This document shows, piece by piece, positions 16,239 through 25,352 of a DNA stretch of 64,000 nucleotides. The notes beneath the pieces were generated by a model. It saw only the letters and a list, made by a program, of their open reading frames with translations, was not told the DNA's origin and made no database searches. Position 1 is the stretch's first letter, and the number at the start of each line of letters is the position of its first letter. Made by a program: the position numbers and the translations under genes. The DNA is taken from NCBI RefSeq assembly GCF_003347605.1, contig NZ_QDFZ01000001.1, positions 124,001 through 188,000 of the forward strand. The letters are read 5' to 3'. The stretch comes from Chryseobacterium sp. KLBC 52. Its GTDB lineage: Bacteria > Bacteroidota > Bacteroidia > Flavobacteriales > Weeksellaceae.

Positions 16239-17600
16239 ATGGCAGGCGAAGGCGGAAATATCGTACGAAATGTCTTTGGTAGATCTTACAAGGAAGCAGA
16301 GCATATTATGAAAGATGCTTCCAAAGGAACTCTGGATTTTAAATCTCCTCAGGAAAATACCTTTTATGGGAAGAAAGGAGGGAAGAAATTTGATGAATAT
16401 CAGGAGAAAGAGCAAACAAAGCCATTACAGGTAAAGGCTGTAAAATGCTATGAAGATTTTGCATGTACAAAAGAGATTAAAATTATAGAAAAAGGGAAAA
16501 GTTATTTTTTTAAAGCCATTCAATACAACAGAACGCCGACAAAATCAGAATTGAAGAGTCTTAAATGGGCGATACAATATGATGATACCAATATAGCTAA
16601 TGCACCACAGGTAACGGGTGAAGAGAAGATTTCTTATGCTGTACCGAAGGATAGAAATATTGCTAAACTGAGAGTGTATGCCTTTTTTAAAGAATATAGC
16701 CCGAATGTAAAAGCAGAAGTTTATTTAATAAAAGAAGAGGTAGTAATAATTATAGGTACAGAGCAACACTCGACAAATATTGCAAATAAGCTGATGTTTC
16801 CCGGGGAAGCAGTCAGAAAAGTTCGTACTAAATATCCTAATTACCCCTTTGTTAAGGTAGCCTTATTTACTGATGGATATTCCGAAAATCAGTTGTCAAC
16901 AATAACAAATGATTTAATTAAGCATAACAAGAGCTTAACAGTGATAAGAGTTACTACAATAGATGATGTTGTTAATATTATTAATTCTGGAAATAGGGAT
17001 AGTACAGCTTTTGATAATAAAAGAAGAGTTAAGGAAATTTTTGCATATTCACATGGTTATGTAAGAAATACAACAAATGAGGGAGTAATAGCATTTGGGT
17101 ACGAAGGTAAAGGTGCTGATAAGCAGGAACTTGATGCCAAGAGCTTTTCAAAAGTTAATCCAGCTGTTTTTTTAGATGGAAACACATCTGTATTTTATTC
17201 TTATGCATGCAGAACCGGTATCGGAACAAGTTCAGAGACAACTACAAATGCTTTTAAAGATAAAAGCTTAGCACAAAAAATGGCTAATCATGGTAAAATA
17301 ACAGTCTATGGCTATATGAGGAGATCATTGTATGAAGATGCATGGGGAACACAGAATCATAGGGATACTTATGCTTCTGATCATGATGAGGGAGGTTCAA
17401 CTTGGGAAAATTTTAAAACAGATTTAAAAGATACATATCAGTCGGATCCAAATGATATGGAAACTTACAATAAATACAGAAAAAAAGAAATAAAATTAGA
17501 TAAAGCAATCTGGAATCCGGATGGAGCATATTTGGATGTAAAAGCAGGGACCTGGCCCGTAGGTGTTCCAGCAACTTATGAAAAATTTTTACCAAAATAA
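16239..17600 (+). CDS. Putative T6SS cargo effector with caspase-like His/Cys motifs
   Basis: 453 residues, starting one base after vgrG. The N-terminal 55 residues (MAGEGGNIVRNVFGRSYKEA) probably bind VgrG. About 60-165 is an Ig-like beta domain (KSYFFKAIQYNRTPTKSEL). From about 165 the DNA becomes more AT-rich and the protein resembles clan CD cysteine peptidases: a beta strand VVIIIG, then His272 in EIFAYSHGY and Cys324 in VFYSYACRTG, the same SHG and ACR-G blocks as caspases, 52 residues apart. A peptidase toxin is therefore plausible but unproven. Lipoproteins just downstream are candidate immunity proteins. Other reading: a structural cargo of unknown function. Confidence 0.65.
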   Translation: MAGEGGNIVRNVFGRSYKEAEHIMKDASKGTLDFKSPQENTFYGKKGGKKFDEYQEKEQTKPLQVKAVKCYEDFACTKEIKIIEKGKSYFFKAIQYNRTPTKSELKSLKWAIQYDDTNIANAPQVTGEEKISYAVPKDRNIAKLRVYAFFKEYSPNVKAEVYLIKEEVVIIIGTEQHSTNIANKLMFPGEAVRKVRTKYPNYPFVKVALFTDGYSENQLSTITNDLIKHNKSLTVIRVTTIDDVVNIINSGNRDSTAFDNKRRVKEIFAYSHGYVRNTTNEGVIAFGYEGKGADKQELDAKSFSKVNPAVFLDGNTSVFYSYACRTGIGTSSETTTNAFKDKSLAQKMANHGKITVYGYMRRSLYEDAWGTQNHRDTYASDHDEGGSTWENFKTDLKDTYQSDPNDMETYNKYRKKEIKLDKAIWNPDGAYLDVKAGTWPVGVPATYEKFLPK

Positions 17601-17604
17601 TATT

Positions 17605-18147
17605 ATGAAAATAAAAACTCTTCTCACATTAATTTTTACAACTCTAATCTTGATAACCTGTAATAAAAATAAGGATCTGGGTGGATATAGAGAAAATTAT
17701 AGTTTAGAAAATGGCTCTATCACTACTGATACAGTCGCATTTAAAAATTTTGTAGGAGAAATTCCCCAATTATTTAATAAAAATGTACATCAGCTTAGCA
17801 AGAAAATAAACTTTAAAATAAACCATTCAGACGGTATTGATCTGAAAGGAAATAGGATATTAATCAGTTTGGAAAATGAAACCATTTATTTTGGAGATTA
17901 TAATCAGGATATAACAGTCAATGTTAGCTATGATCAGCCCTATTATGCAAGTTTAAGGTTTTACATAATAAATGATAAAAATAAAACCATTAATAAATTT
18001 ACTTCAGATCTTCATTATCCAATTTTTAAAAAACAATATGATGAAATTGATGTTAAGCTTTTATCTGACTCAAAAAAGGTATATAATGATTTAGAAACAT
18101 CTTATGAAATAACTAATATTCCAGATGAAATAGCTGAAAAGAAATAG
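17605..18147 (+). CDS. Lipoprotein, candidate immunity protein
   Basis: 180 residues. The start at ATG 17605 is preferred over the in-frame upstream start at 17563 because it gives a proper lipoprotein signal (MKIKTLLTLIFTTLILITC, Cys19) and avoids overlap with the effector. The mature part is beta-rich (NQDITVNVSYDQPYYASLRF) and not recognised. Its position directly after the VgrG-linked effector and its periplasmic location suggest protection from that effector. Confidence 0.65.
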   Translation: MKIKTLLTLIFTTLILITCNKNKDLGGYRENYSLENGSITTDTVAFKNFVGEIPQLFNKNVHQLSKKINFKINHSDGIDLKGNRILISLENETIYFGDYNQDITVNVSYDQPYYASLRFYIINDKNKTINKFTSDLHYPIFKKQYDEIDVKLLSDSKKVYNDLETSYEITNIPDEIAEKK

Positions 18148-18148
18148 A

Positions 18149-18463
18149 ATGATAATTGATAAAAGATCTAAGATAGTCATTGGAATTATAATGTTTCTCG
18201 AGCTTCTATTTTTAACAAGAGCGTATATTGTTCATTCCTTTTATAAAAATGATGAATTGTATGGAGATGGTATTACTAATATTGCTAAATATGATAGAAT
18301 TTTTATCAACAGTGATATATTCTGTTTTGATAATGGCTTTTTTATCAGTTATAAGTATTCTAATTTTTAAAAGAGAGCAAAAATGATATTAATATAAAGA
18401 AGAAAAAAGCAGAGAAGATCATCTTCGTAACATGGGCAGAAGAAGGCCGGGAGAATATTAAAT
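18149..18463 (+). pseudogene. Small two-helix membrane protein, apparently frameshifted
   Basis: An ORF of 73 codons (18149-18370) begins MIIDKRSKIVIGIIMFLELL with one membrane helix. Near 18320 the next frame opens a second hydrophobic stretch (VLIMAFLSVISILIFKREQK), and near 18385 the remaining frame gives KKKKAEKIIFVTWAEEGREN up to TGA 18461-18463. Joining the three gives a sensible two-helix protein of about 100 residues, so two small frameshifts are likely. It may be a decayed immunity or accessory gene. Alternatively the short ORF alone is real. Confidence 0.45.
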
Positions 18464-18484
18464 GATTAACGATTTACACAAAAA

Positions 18485-18967
18485 ATGAAGTATTTACAAT
18501 CTATAAAAATGATTACCGTTGTATGTTTTCTTTTAATAGCCTTGAGCTGTGACAAGAAACATAATGACTTTATTCCCTTTGAGCATATGACTTTTACCAA
18601 TGCTTATTATAAAAATGCGGTCAAGGTTTCATACTATATACTTATAGACAATCTGGAACCTACTGAAAGTGTTCTGAAAAAAGAAATTATAAAGTATGTA
18701 GAAAACAGATTGAAAAACAATAAGGTTCTTGCAAAACCGGAAACCTCCTCACTCAACTTTGTTTTTTACAGAAAAACGGATAATACTTCATATTTTATCA
18801 CGAATAAGGAAAGTGCCGGAGAGCTGTTAGGAGAAGAAATATCACATTATCAGCAGGATTTTATAGCCAATTATCTGGTAAGCAAATGTGGAAAAGGAAC
18901 AATAGAGAAAATATACCTCTACAATCTGCCGGAAGAGACGGTGGTAAACAAAAACTGTGATAAATAG
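18485..18967 (+). CDS. Lipoprotein of unknown function
   Basis: 160 residues with a lipoprotein signal (MITVVCFLLIALSC from residue 9, Cys22) followed by a mixed helix-strand domain (TESVLKKEIIKYVENRLKNN). I do not recognise it. It lies between the VgrG-linked cargo module and the PAAR-like effector module on the same strand. It could be a second immunity lipoprotein or belong to the following adaptor/effector pair. Confidence 0.6.
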   Translation: MKYLQSIKMITVVCFLLIALSCDKKHNDFIPFEHMTFTNAYYKNAVKVSYYILIDNLEPTESVLKKEIIKYVENRLKNNKVLAKPETSSLNFVFYRKTDNTSYFITNKESAGELLGEEISHYQQDFIANYLVSKCGKGTIEKIYLYNLPEETVVNKNCDK

Positions 18968-18999
18968 TGCTGTTTATTTTTTCCAAATAATAACCCCAT

Positions 19000-19794
19000 A
19001 TGGTAGAAACAAGAGTAAAACCTTTTCAGAAATATACATCAGGAATCCATCATTATAAGGTGGAAAATGCTCTTGAAATACAGTTTGGAGAAACAAAAGG
19101 ATTTTATTCATCTTTTAGCATTACGCTGCAGGAAAAGGTAAATGAAGATCTCACCAAAATCTGGATGATAGAAAAAGTAGAAGATTCCCCTTTTCCATCA
19201 GAAAATAAATTCATGGAAATCTTGCATGTGTTGGAAAAAAGCTCTTATCCTTTGGAAATAAAAGTAGATGAAAAAGGAAACTTTCTGGGCGCTGCAGATC
19301 ATCAGAATAATATAGAAAACTGGAAACTTAAAACGTCAGACCTTCAGGAAAAATACCAGAATGTGGATGTTTTCAGAAACCAATATTTGTCTGCCCTGGA
19401 AGATGAAGCCGGTTTTTATAAAAATAAGCTCAAAGAACCCTTTTGGAACCTCCTTTTATTTGCTCCTTATTATGTTGACAACGGAGGAAAAAATGAAGAA
19501 TCCATTGTTTGGAATATCAAAGGAATCGGAGATGTGGAATGCCGCGGAATTATCATTGCAGAACAGAGAGAATATGGCTTTGAAGCTTTCTTTACCTCTG
19601 AAATTGAAATTCCGGAAACAATAAAAAAAGAATTAGATACAAAATACCTGTATCAGGCAGGACAGTATCAGATAAGACTGCATATAGAAATGGAATACAA
19701 TTCCCACAAAAAACAGTATTCCAAAAAGAAAGCTGACTTTATATTGTCAGATGGAGAAAAAACAGTATACCGGGAAACGATCACAATGACTTAA
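19000..19794 (+). CDS. Predicted T6SS effector adaptor or chaperone
   Basis: 264 residues, no signal peptide or membrane helix, so cytoplasmic. It is rich in Glu and Lys with a central FWNLLLFAPYYVDN and ends KKADFILSDGEKTVYRETIT. I do not recognise the family. Its stop lies 18 bases before the start of the 1410-residue PAAR-like effector, and its composition resembles that of the effector's N-terminal half. Genes in this position often encode loading adaptors, which is the basis for the call. Confidence 0.5.
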   Translation: MVETRVKPFQKYTSGIHHYKVENALEIQFGETKGFYSSFSITLQEKVNEDLTKIWMIEKVEDSPFPSENKFMEILHVLEKSSYPLEIKVDEKGNFLGAADHQNNIENWKLKTSDLQEKYQNVDVFRNQYLSALEDEAGFYKNKLKEPFWNLLLFAPYYVDNGGKNEESIVWNIKGIGDVECRGIIIAEQREYGFEAFFTSEIEIPETIKKELDTKYLYQAGQYQIRLHIEMEYNSHKKQYSKKKADFILSDGEKTVYRETITMT

Positions 19795-19812
19795 ACTTTA
19801 TGAACAAATGAC

Positions 19813-22800
19813 ATGGCGGATAAAGGATACATCATTATAGAAGGAGCTACTGCGTACTGCAGCAGTTCTGTAACCAACAACTCCAATGGGACTGCCGTTC
19901 CGATGGAAGTGAAAAGCCAGAAAAAAAAGCTGGGCAAAAACAAATATTTTGCACAGAATAAACCTGTAGCAACTTATCTTGATGATAAGGCAGATAGTTT
20001 CGGAGGAGGAAACGGATTCGGAAATTGTAAAGGTTCGGATGGTAAAACTTATCCTTGCAAAGGCAAATGTAATATCAAATATAAAGACTATTACGAAAAT
20101 GTAGAATTCAACAAGAGTATGAAAATCCTGTTGGATGCTTCTACTGGAAATTGTCCGGGATACGGTGTTCCTGGAACAATTGCTTTTGCTACCACCGGGC
20201 AGGCCAACAATGTTTCACAGATCGATGTGAAAGAAGCCGATGAGTTTTCCGTTGCCAATACTTCCCCGCAATGGCCTTCATCTTCATCGTCCGAGGCGAG
20301 TATAGCTGTGTCATCCATTTCAATGATAAGACCGATACCCACTGATAAACTTAATGGTACTTACTATTATATCAAAGGAATGAATGGCCCGCTTCTTCCT
20401 GTTATGAACCCTTTTGGCGGAGATAATCTTGATCTGAAAGCTCTGTTCAAAGGTGATGAGAAAAAGATTATCTGGGCATTGTTCAAAGGGGAAGGAACAA
20501 AAGATAAAATAAAGACATTTATCGGATTGGGAAGCAATTTCAGCCAGTCCATGAGTAAAATATTCGACGGACTTACAGAAGGGAAGTACCGGCTGGAAGC
20601 TTATGGTAAAAAAGCAGGTGATGCTAAATGCTCTCTCAATGTAGAAGTTATACAGGATTTTGTTAAGAAAATTGTCAGCCCCGGATCCTCAACACTGATT
20701 AACATTCCTCTGCCGCTATCGATTGAACGTAAGCTCAACAGCACAACAGATCAGGCAAAAATATTGAACATAGGATTCTTTATGCCGGTAAATACTGTTC
20801 ACTGGACCATAAAACAAGGAAATGCAGTATTGTACAACAGTTCTTCCGGAGCTTCTTCATTACACCTTGTTTCCGTTGCTGGTGCGGGCGATCGTGTTAT
20901 TCTCACTTTTAAAAATGCAGGAAAATATACCATAGAAGCTTTTACAGATCCTTCAGATCCCAAACCGCAATCTGTAGAAATTAAAATCGAAAACAGCCTG
21001 GGAGTACTGGGAGTTAAAGGAGAACCTGGCTTGCTCAGATTCAGTGATATGATCAAAGTGCAGGCTTCGAAATTTAATGTCAATTATATGCCTTCAGGAA
21101 CTTCTGTATATTGGTATCTTAAAAAAGAAGGTATAGGAAGGGTGGCTTTATTTGAAAACTCTCCTTGCTTCAGAACAGGCACAATCAATAAAAAGGTGGC
21201 CGAACTTCTGTATAATGATGCAAAACTGGCCAGTAATCAATATTTTGGAAAGTATATACTTGAAGCCTACGCTAATCCGTTAGGAACTGGAAAACAGCCC
21301 GGATTTTCCGGATCAGACTGTTTTAATTTTGAGGTGATTCAAAATGTCATAGATAAATTCACCCTTCCGGCTGCCAATATTCCGAAAGGAACAAAAATAA
21401 AATATACAGCAACGGCAAGAATTGCTACGCTGGCAGGCAATGAAACCATAAAAATAGAAGTTCCCGATAAAGTAACCAATAACGGAGACGGAACCATTAC
21501 CTTTAATGATCTCGGAGAATATACTCTCTCTGCTTATTTAACAGGAGATTATACGGATGGAAAGAAAATAGAAGCGAAAGTAAAAGTTTCTGAACCTGCT
21601 GTAAAAAGAGCGTTGTGGGCTTATGGAACCGGTGTGAAACGAACCGAAACCGGATTCGGTGAAGAAACCTATGGATTTATTGAAATTGACGGGCTGCAAA
21701 ACCAGGCTTTAAAAGTAAAAATCTGGGTAAAAGGTGAAGGCGATGATTTCTATAAAGAGAAAGACAAATACATGCTGGAAGAGAAAACAGTCACGTTAAA
21801 TAATGAAGGTAAAGCTTCTTTCCTGATTACCACCAATGACGATTACAAGAAAAAATTGCTGGCCTCTATACCAAAAACAACGGAAAATCCCAATCCGTCT
21901 TATCGAATCGTATTTACAGTAGAGCTTCAGGCAAGCTCATCCGGAGATATTGTACTTCCGGGTAACATTACCATTCAGGGAACGAAACCTGTGGTGGTAG
22001 ACAATACCACAACGTATCTGGAAGTTTTAGATTCCAATGAAGAACTGGTCATTACTTCCGAACAGAAGATTGTGTCGATTATGTTCTCTACTGAGGATGG
22101 TAAAGATATTCAGCGTATGCAGACTTTCTATGGTAAAACCCACAAACTTTGGGTGCATACCGTTAATATGACTGAAGAAGTTCTGAAAATTGATGTTCTG
22201 AAAGAGATTCCTAAAGAAGGACTAAACGAAAAAGACCATATCACCTATACCCACGAAAGTAAACAAAGTTATAACGAAGAAAAAACCGGAAAAGATGGTC
22301 TGCTGGAAGTGTCCTTCACTGCAAAAGAAGAATGGAAAAATCCACCCAAAAACTTTGATTACTACATCGCACAGGTTTCCCGCCAGGTTCAGGATCCTGC
22401 CGATCCCAAAAAGAAAGTCTGGAAAATAGAAAAAAGCCAGTTTACGATCAACAGTACACTTCCGGCCGATCTGGTTAGAACAGAGGATATGGAAAAACTG
22501 GGGATTAAAGCTTATAAAAAAGACGGAACTCCTTTTACGAAAGAAGAAATGCTGGAACTTAGAAAACAATTTATCTTCTACGAAAGTGGATGTCTTAAAG
22601 TATCTCAGAAAGAAACACCTGAAGCTATTGATAATGATGTGATGCCTGTGGTTGTGGAAATGGCGGAGGTGAAGAGGGATGGCGAAAGTGGTTGTCCACG
22701 ATGCAAAGCAGAAATTACAATTGATATTCTCAAAAAAGTATACAAAAATGCAAAAAATGAGGATCTTCAGGAATTAGCGCTAACTTTAAATAAATACAGA

Positions 22801-24045
22801 AATATCTTTGAACTCAATACATGTGCAAGAAAAGCTCATTTTTTTGCGCAATCATTACAAGAAGCAGGAATCAATTTAAAAGGAGGTCTTCATGGGGAAA
22901 GTTTAGATTATGCTGCAGAAGATCTACCAAAACACTTTAAAAACTTCAGGGCAAATCCTGAACTGGGTAAACAAAGTCCCCCAAATGATCTGGCTTATGA
23001 GTATGGTAGAAGTTCCAAAAACGGTTATAAATCTAATGAAAAAAAGATAGCAGAAATAGCATATGGAGGAAGGCTTGGGAATGAATCAGTTGATGATACT
23101 TGGAACTTTAGAGGTAGAGGATTATTACAAATAACAGGAAAAGGTAATTATAAAGAAATTCAGAAGAAAATAGATGAAAAAGCTAGTGATTCTGGTGTTA
23201 AAATTGTTGATGGAGTAGATAGAGATTATACGCCTAAGGAAGCGGCAATAACTGGGATGGCAGATTGGTATAAGGATTCTATGTATTTGAAAGCTGATGA
23301 TACAGGTAAATCAGCTGATGATGTGGTAGTAGATTCTATTATTGATATTTTAAATAAGCTTACACCATCAAGGCTGAACCGTAAAATCTGGTATCGTGGA
23401 GGTAAGCTAGGTAACTGGGAAGTTAAATCTGGTGATTCTATGAAATCTGTATTTAAAGTGGAAGAATGTGGTAAAGGCGCAGGATTAAATTTAGTAGGAG
23501 ATGCTCCATGGTTCCAGGTTGCCTGGAAAGAATATGAAAAATATAAAGGATTAAGGGAAATTGATAGTCCTTTAAAAGAAAAGATCACAGAATATTTTGA
23601 TGTGTCTTCTGCTGCAGGGCTAGGCTATGATTATACAAATCCTTGGTGTGGAGCATTTCTAGCATGGTGTTTCGATCAAACTCAGGATTATAAAAGGATT
23701 AATACTGCCAAAAGTGCAGCAGCTTTTGGGTGGAAAGGAAGTACATGGGAAAATGGAGAAGATTGTGAAGCTTTTGTAGGAGCTTTGATAGTTTTTGATT
23801 TTTCACACGTGGCATTAATAGCTGGTGAAAATTTAGATGGAACAAGATATGTATATTTGGGAGGAAATCAGGGGAATGGCGAAAAAACAGCAGGGCATCA
23901 AAAAATAATTTTAGGCTCTGTTGATAAAAAGAGTAAATCAATTATTGCGATTACTAAACCTAAAAAATATACAATATCTGAAAAAGACAAACAACTTCCA
24001 AAGTATGATGTAAATGCTGAAAATTCTAAAGAAAGTTCCAGATAA
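19813..24045 (+). CDS. PAAR-like (DUF4280) T6SS effector with GH19-like muramidase and amidase-like domains
   Basis: 1410 residues. About 1-155 is a Cys-rich PAAR-like domain (GYIIIEGATAYCSSSVTN, FGNCKGSDGKTYPCKGKC, FATTGQAN) that would cap the VgrG spike. About 160-950 consists of Ig-like beta repeats. About 960-1200 is a GH19/chitinase-like lysozyme fold with HFFAQSLQEAG (Glu1017), GESLDYAAEDL (Glu1029) and NFRGRGLLQITGKGNY. About 1255-1385 matches the NlpC/P60-CHAP-like family with NPWCGAF (Cys1279), FSHVALI (His1332) and LGGNQ (Asn1352). Two different peptidoglycan-cutting domains on one PAAR carrier point to an antibacterial, periplasm-acting toxin. Composition becomes visibly more AT-rich from about 22690, the start of the toxin part. 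Confidence 0.88.
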   Translation: MADKGYIIIEGATAYCSSSVTNNSNGTAVPMEVKSQKKKLGKNKYFAQNKPVATYLDDKADSFGGGNGFGNCKGSDGKTYPCKGKCNIKYKDYYENVEFNKSMKILLDASTGNCPGYGVPGTIAFATTGQANNVSQIDVKEADEFSVANTSPQWPSSSSSEASIAVSSISMIRPIPTDKLNGTYYYIKGMNGPLLPVMNPFGGDNLDLKALFKGDEKKIIWALFKGEGTKDKIKTFIGLGSNFSQSMSKIFDGLTEGKYRLEAYGKKAGDAKCSLNVEVIQDFVKKIVSPGSSTLINIPLPLSIERKLNSTTDQAKILNIGFFMPVNTVHWTIKQGNAVLYNSSSGASSLHLVSVAGAGDRVILTFKNAGKYTIEAFTDPSDPKPQSVEIKIENSLGVLGVKGEPGLLRFSDMIKVQASKFNVNYMPSGTSVYWYLKKEGIGRVALFENSPCFRTGTINKKVAELLYNDAKLASNQYFGKYILEAYANPLGTGKQPGFSGSDCFNFEVIQNVIDKFTLPAANIPKGTKIKYTATARIATLAGNETIKIEVPDKVTNNGDGTITFNDLGEYTLSAYLTGDYTDGKKIEAKVKVSEPAVKRALWAYGTGVKRTETGFGEETYGFIEIDGLQNQALKVKIWVKGEGDDFYKEKDKYMLEEKTVTLNNEGKASFLITTNDDYKKKLLASIPKTTENPNPSYRIVFTVELQASSSGDIVLPGNITIQGTKPVVVDNTTTYLEVLDSNEELVITSEQKIVSIMFSTEDGKDIQRMQTFYGKTHKLWVHTVNMTEEVLKIDVLKEIPKEGLNEKDHITYTHESKQSYNEEKTGKDGLLEVSFTAKEEWKNPPKNFDYYIAQVSRQVQDPADPKKKVWKIEKSQFTINSTLPADLVRTEDMEKLGIKAYKKDGTPFTKEEMLELRKQFIFYESGCLKVSQKETPEAIDNDVMPVVVEMAEVKRDGESGCPRCKAEITIDILKKVYKNAKNEDLQELALTLNKYRNIFELNTCARKAHFFAQSLQEAGINLKGGLHGESLDYAAEDLPKHFKNFRANPELGKQSPPNDLAYEYGRSSKNGYKSNEKKIAEIAYGGRLGNESVDDTWNFRGRGLLQITGKGNYKEIQKKIDEKASDSGVKIVDGVDRDYTPKEAAITGMADWYKDSMYLKADDTGKSADDVVVDSIIDILNKLTPSRLNRKIWYRGGKLGNWEVKSGDSMKSVFKVEECGKGAGLNLVGDAPWFQVAWKEYEKYKGLREIDSPLKEKITEYFDVSSAAGLGYDYTNPWCGAFLAWCFDQTQDYKRINTAKSAAAFGWKGSTWENGEDCEAFVGALIVFDFSHVALIAGENLDGTRYVYLGGNQGNGEKTAGHQKIILGSVDKKSKSIIAITKPKKYTISEKDKQLPKYDVNAENSKESSR

Positions 24046-24060
24046 TAAAATATAATTTCT

Positions 24061-25305
24061 ATGAATATAAAAATTAAAATTAGACTAACAATATATTCCT
24101 TATTAATAATGAGCAGTTTAAGCTGCCAGGAAAAAAAGCCCAGCTCAGGAAATAATCAAAAAGCAATAAGTATGAATGATGATACTATAATACCAAAAGT
24201 TCTCAAGAAGCAGTTGCAGGAGGGTTCAAGTAAATCAATTGATGAGGCGGGAGCTGAACTAGTTAAAATACCATTTGATATTGAAGAACTTGATGCATCA
24301 GCTGAAACTGTGCAAAAAATATTATTTTCAAATGGATTTAAGGAAATATCTAATAATGAATTTATTGATAAAATTAAAACTGTTTTTGGAAGGACAATAG
24401 ATATTAATTCAAGTAATCCATTCTTATATGTAAACTATTTTGATAAATGTGACAGAAGTTTTGTAAGTTATAGTAATAATAGTGTTGATTATGAGGGAGG
24501 ATATGTTGACAAAAAAAGAAAACTTTTTACCGAATTTTACTATTTACCTGAAATTCTTGATTATCAAAAAGAATATCCCAAATTAAGTGATATCGAATCT
24601 AGTAAAATTATTAGAAAATCAAGTTCAAAAGTCGATGTTGAAATTCCACACTGGAAAGACGTGGCAAATCTAAAAGAGCAAAGAAAAGTAAATAATCAAA
24701 GAATCATTGCAAGAAATATGTACTTGTTCAATGATAATAAAACATATATCATTTGGTTAGTAACTCATGATAAAAACTTTATAAAATTATTGGTTAAAAA
24801 TTTCGGTTACGATAAAGAACCTAAATTTAATGAAATGCTTATTAATGAATATATTCAATCTAAAGATCAATATAAAATAGGTGAACTGGTATTTGCTAAA
24901 AATTGTAATAATGAATTAGAAGTACGGGAGGGAATATTGCAGAGTTTGACTAATGCTTATCAAAAAAGCTCAAATCCTAAAGATTTATATGGATTAATGG
25001 AGTTGAGTTCAAAATTACTAGAAACAGATGAATACAATAATTATTCAGAGAATGAAAAAATTAAAATGGTAGCTTATCTTGCAAATACTTATGATTTCCT
25101 GTTCAAAAATAATCATAGGAATCAGGATGGCTGGGATCCTAGATGGAATATTTTAGGAGCATATTTTGAAGATGATTCAAGGAGTAAGGTTAAATGGCCT
25201 AAGTTGAAAGAAGAAATGCAGAAAAATAATTATTATAATCTTCCAAATTTAAAAGAAGTAATTAATTATGCAGAAGGATTTGATAGTGTAGGCGCTCCGG
25301 ATTAA
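24061..25305 (+). CDS. Lipoprotein, candidate immunity protein (paralogue 1)
   Basis: 414 residues with a lipoprotein signal (SLLIMSSLSC, Cys22). It shares with the next gene the order NRIIARNMYLFND-like motif, a KNFGY/KTFGY block, an AKNC/IKNC block and a C-terminal NYYNLPNLKE. It starts 15 bases after the peptidoglycan-hydrolase effector. Periplasmic location and tight linkage make it the leading immunity candidate for that effector. The fold is not recognised. Confidence 0.65.
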   Translation: MNIKIKIRLTIYSLLIMSSLSCQEKKPSSGNNQKAISMNDDTIIPKVLKKQLQEGSSKSIDEAGAELVKIPFDIEELDASAETVQKILFSNGFKEISNNEFIDKIKTVFGRTIDINSSNPFLYVNYFDKCDRSFVSYSNNSVDYEGGYVDKKRKLFTEFYYLPEILDYQKEYPKLSDIESSKIIRKSSSKVDVEIPHWKDVANLKEQRKVNNQRIIARNMYLFNDNKTYIIWLVTHDKNFIKLLVKNFGYDKEPKFNEMLINEYIQSKDQYKIGELVFAKNCNNELEVREGILQSLTNAYQKSSNPKDLYGLMELSSKLLETDEYNNYSENEKIKMVAYLANTYDFLFKNNHRNQDGWDPRWNILGAYFEDDSRSKVKWPKLKEEMQKNNYYNLPNLKEVINYAEGFDSVGAPD

Positions 25306-25352
25306 ATTCATAATTGAAATATGCTTCTTTTAATTTTTAAACACAATTAGTG

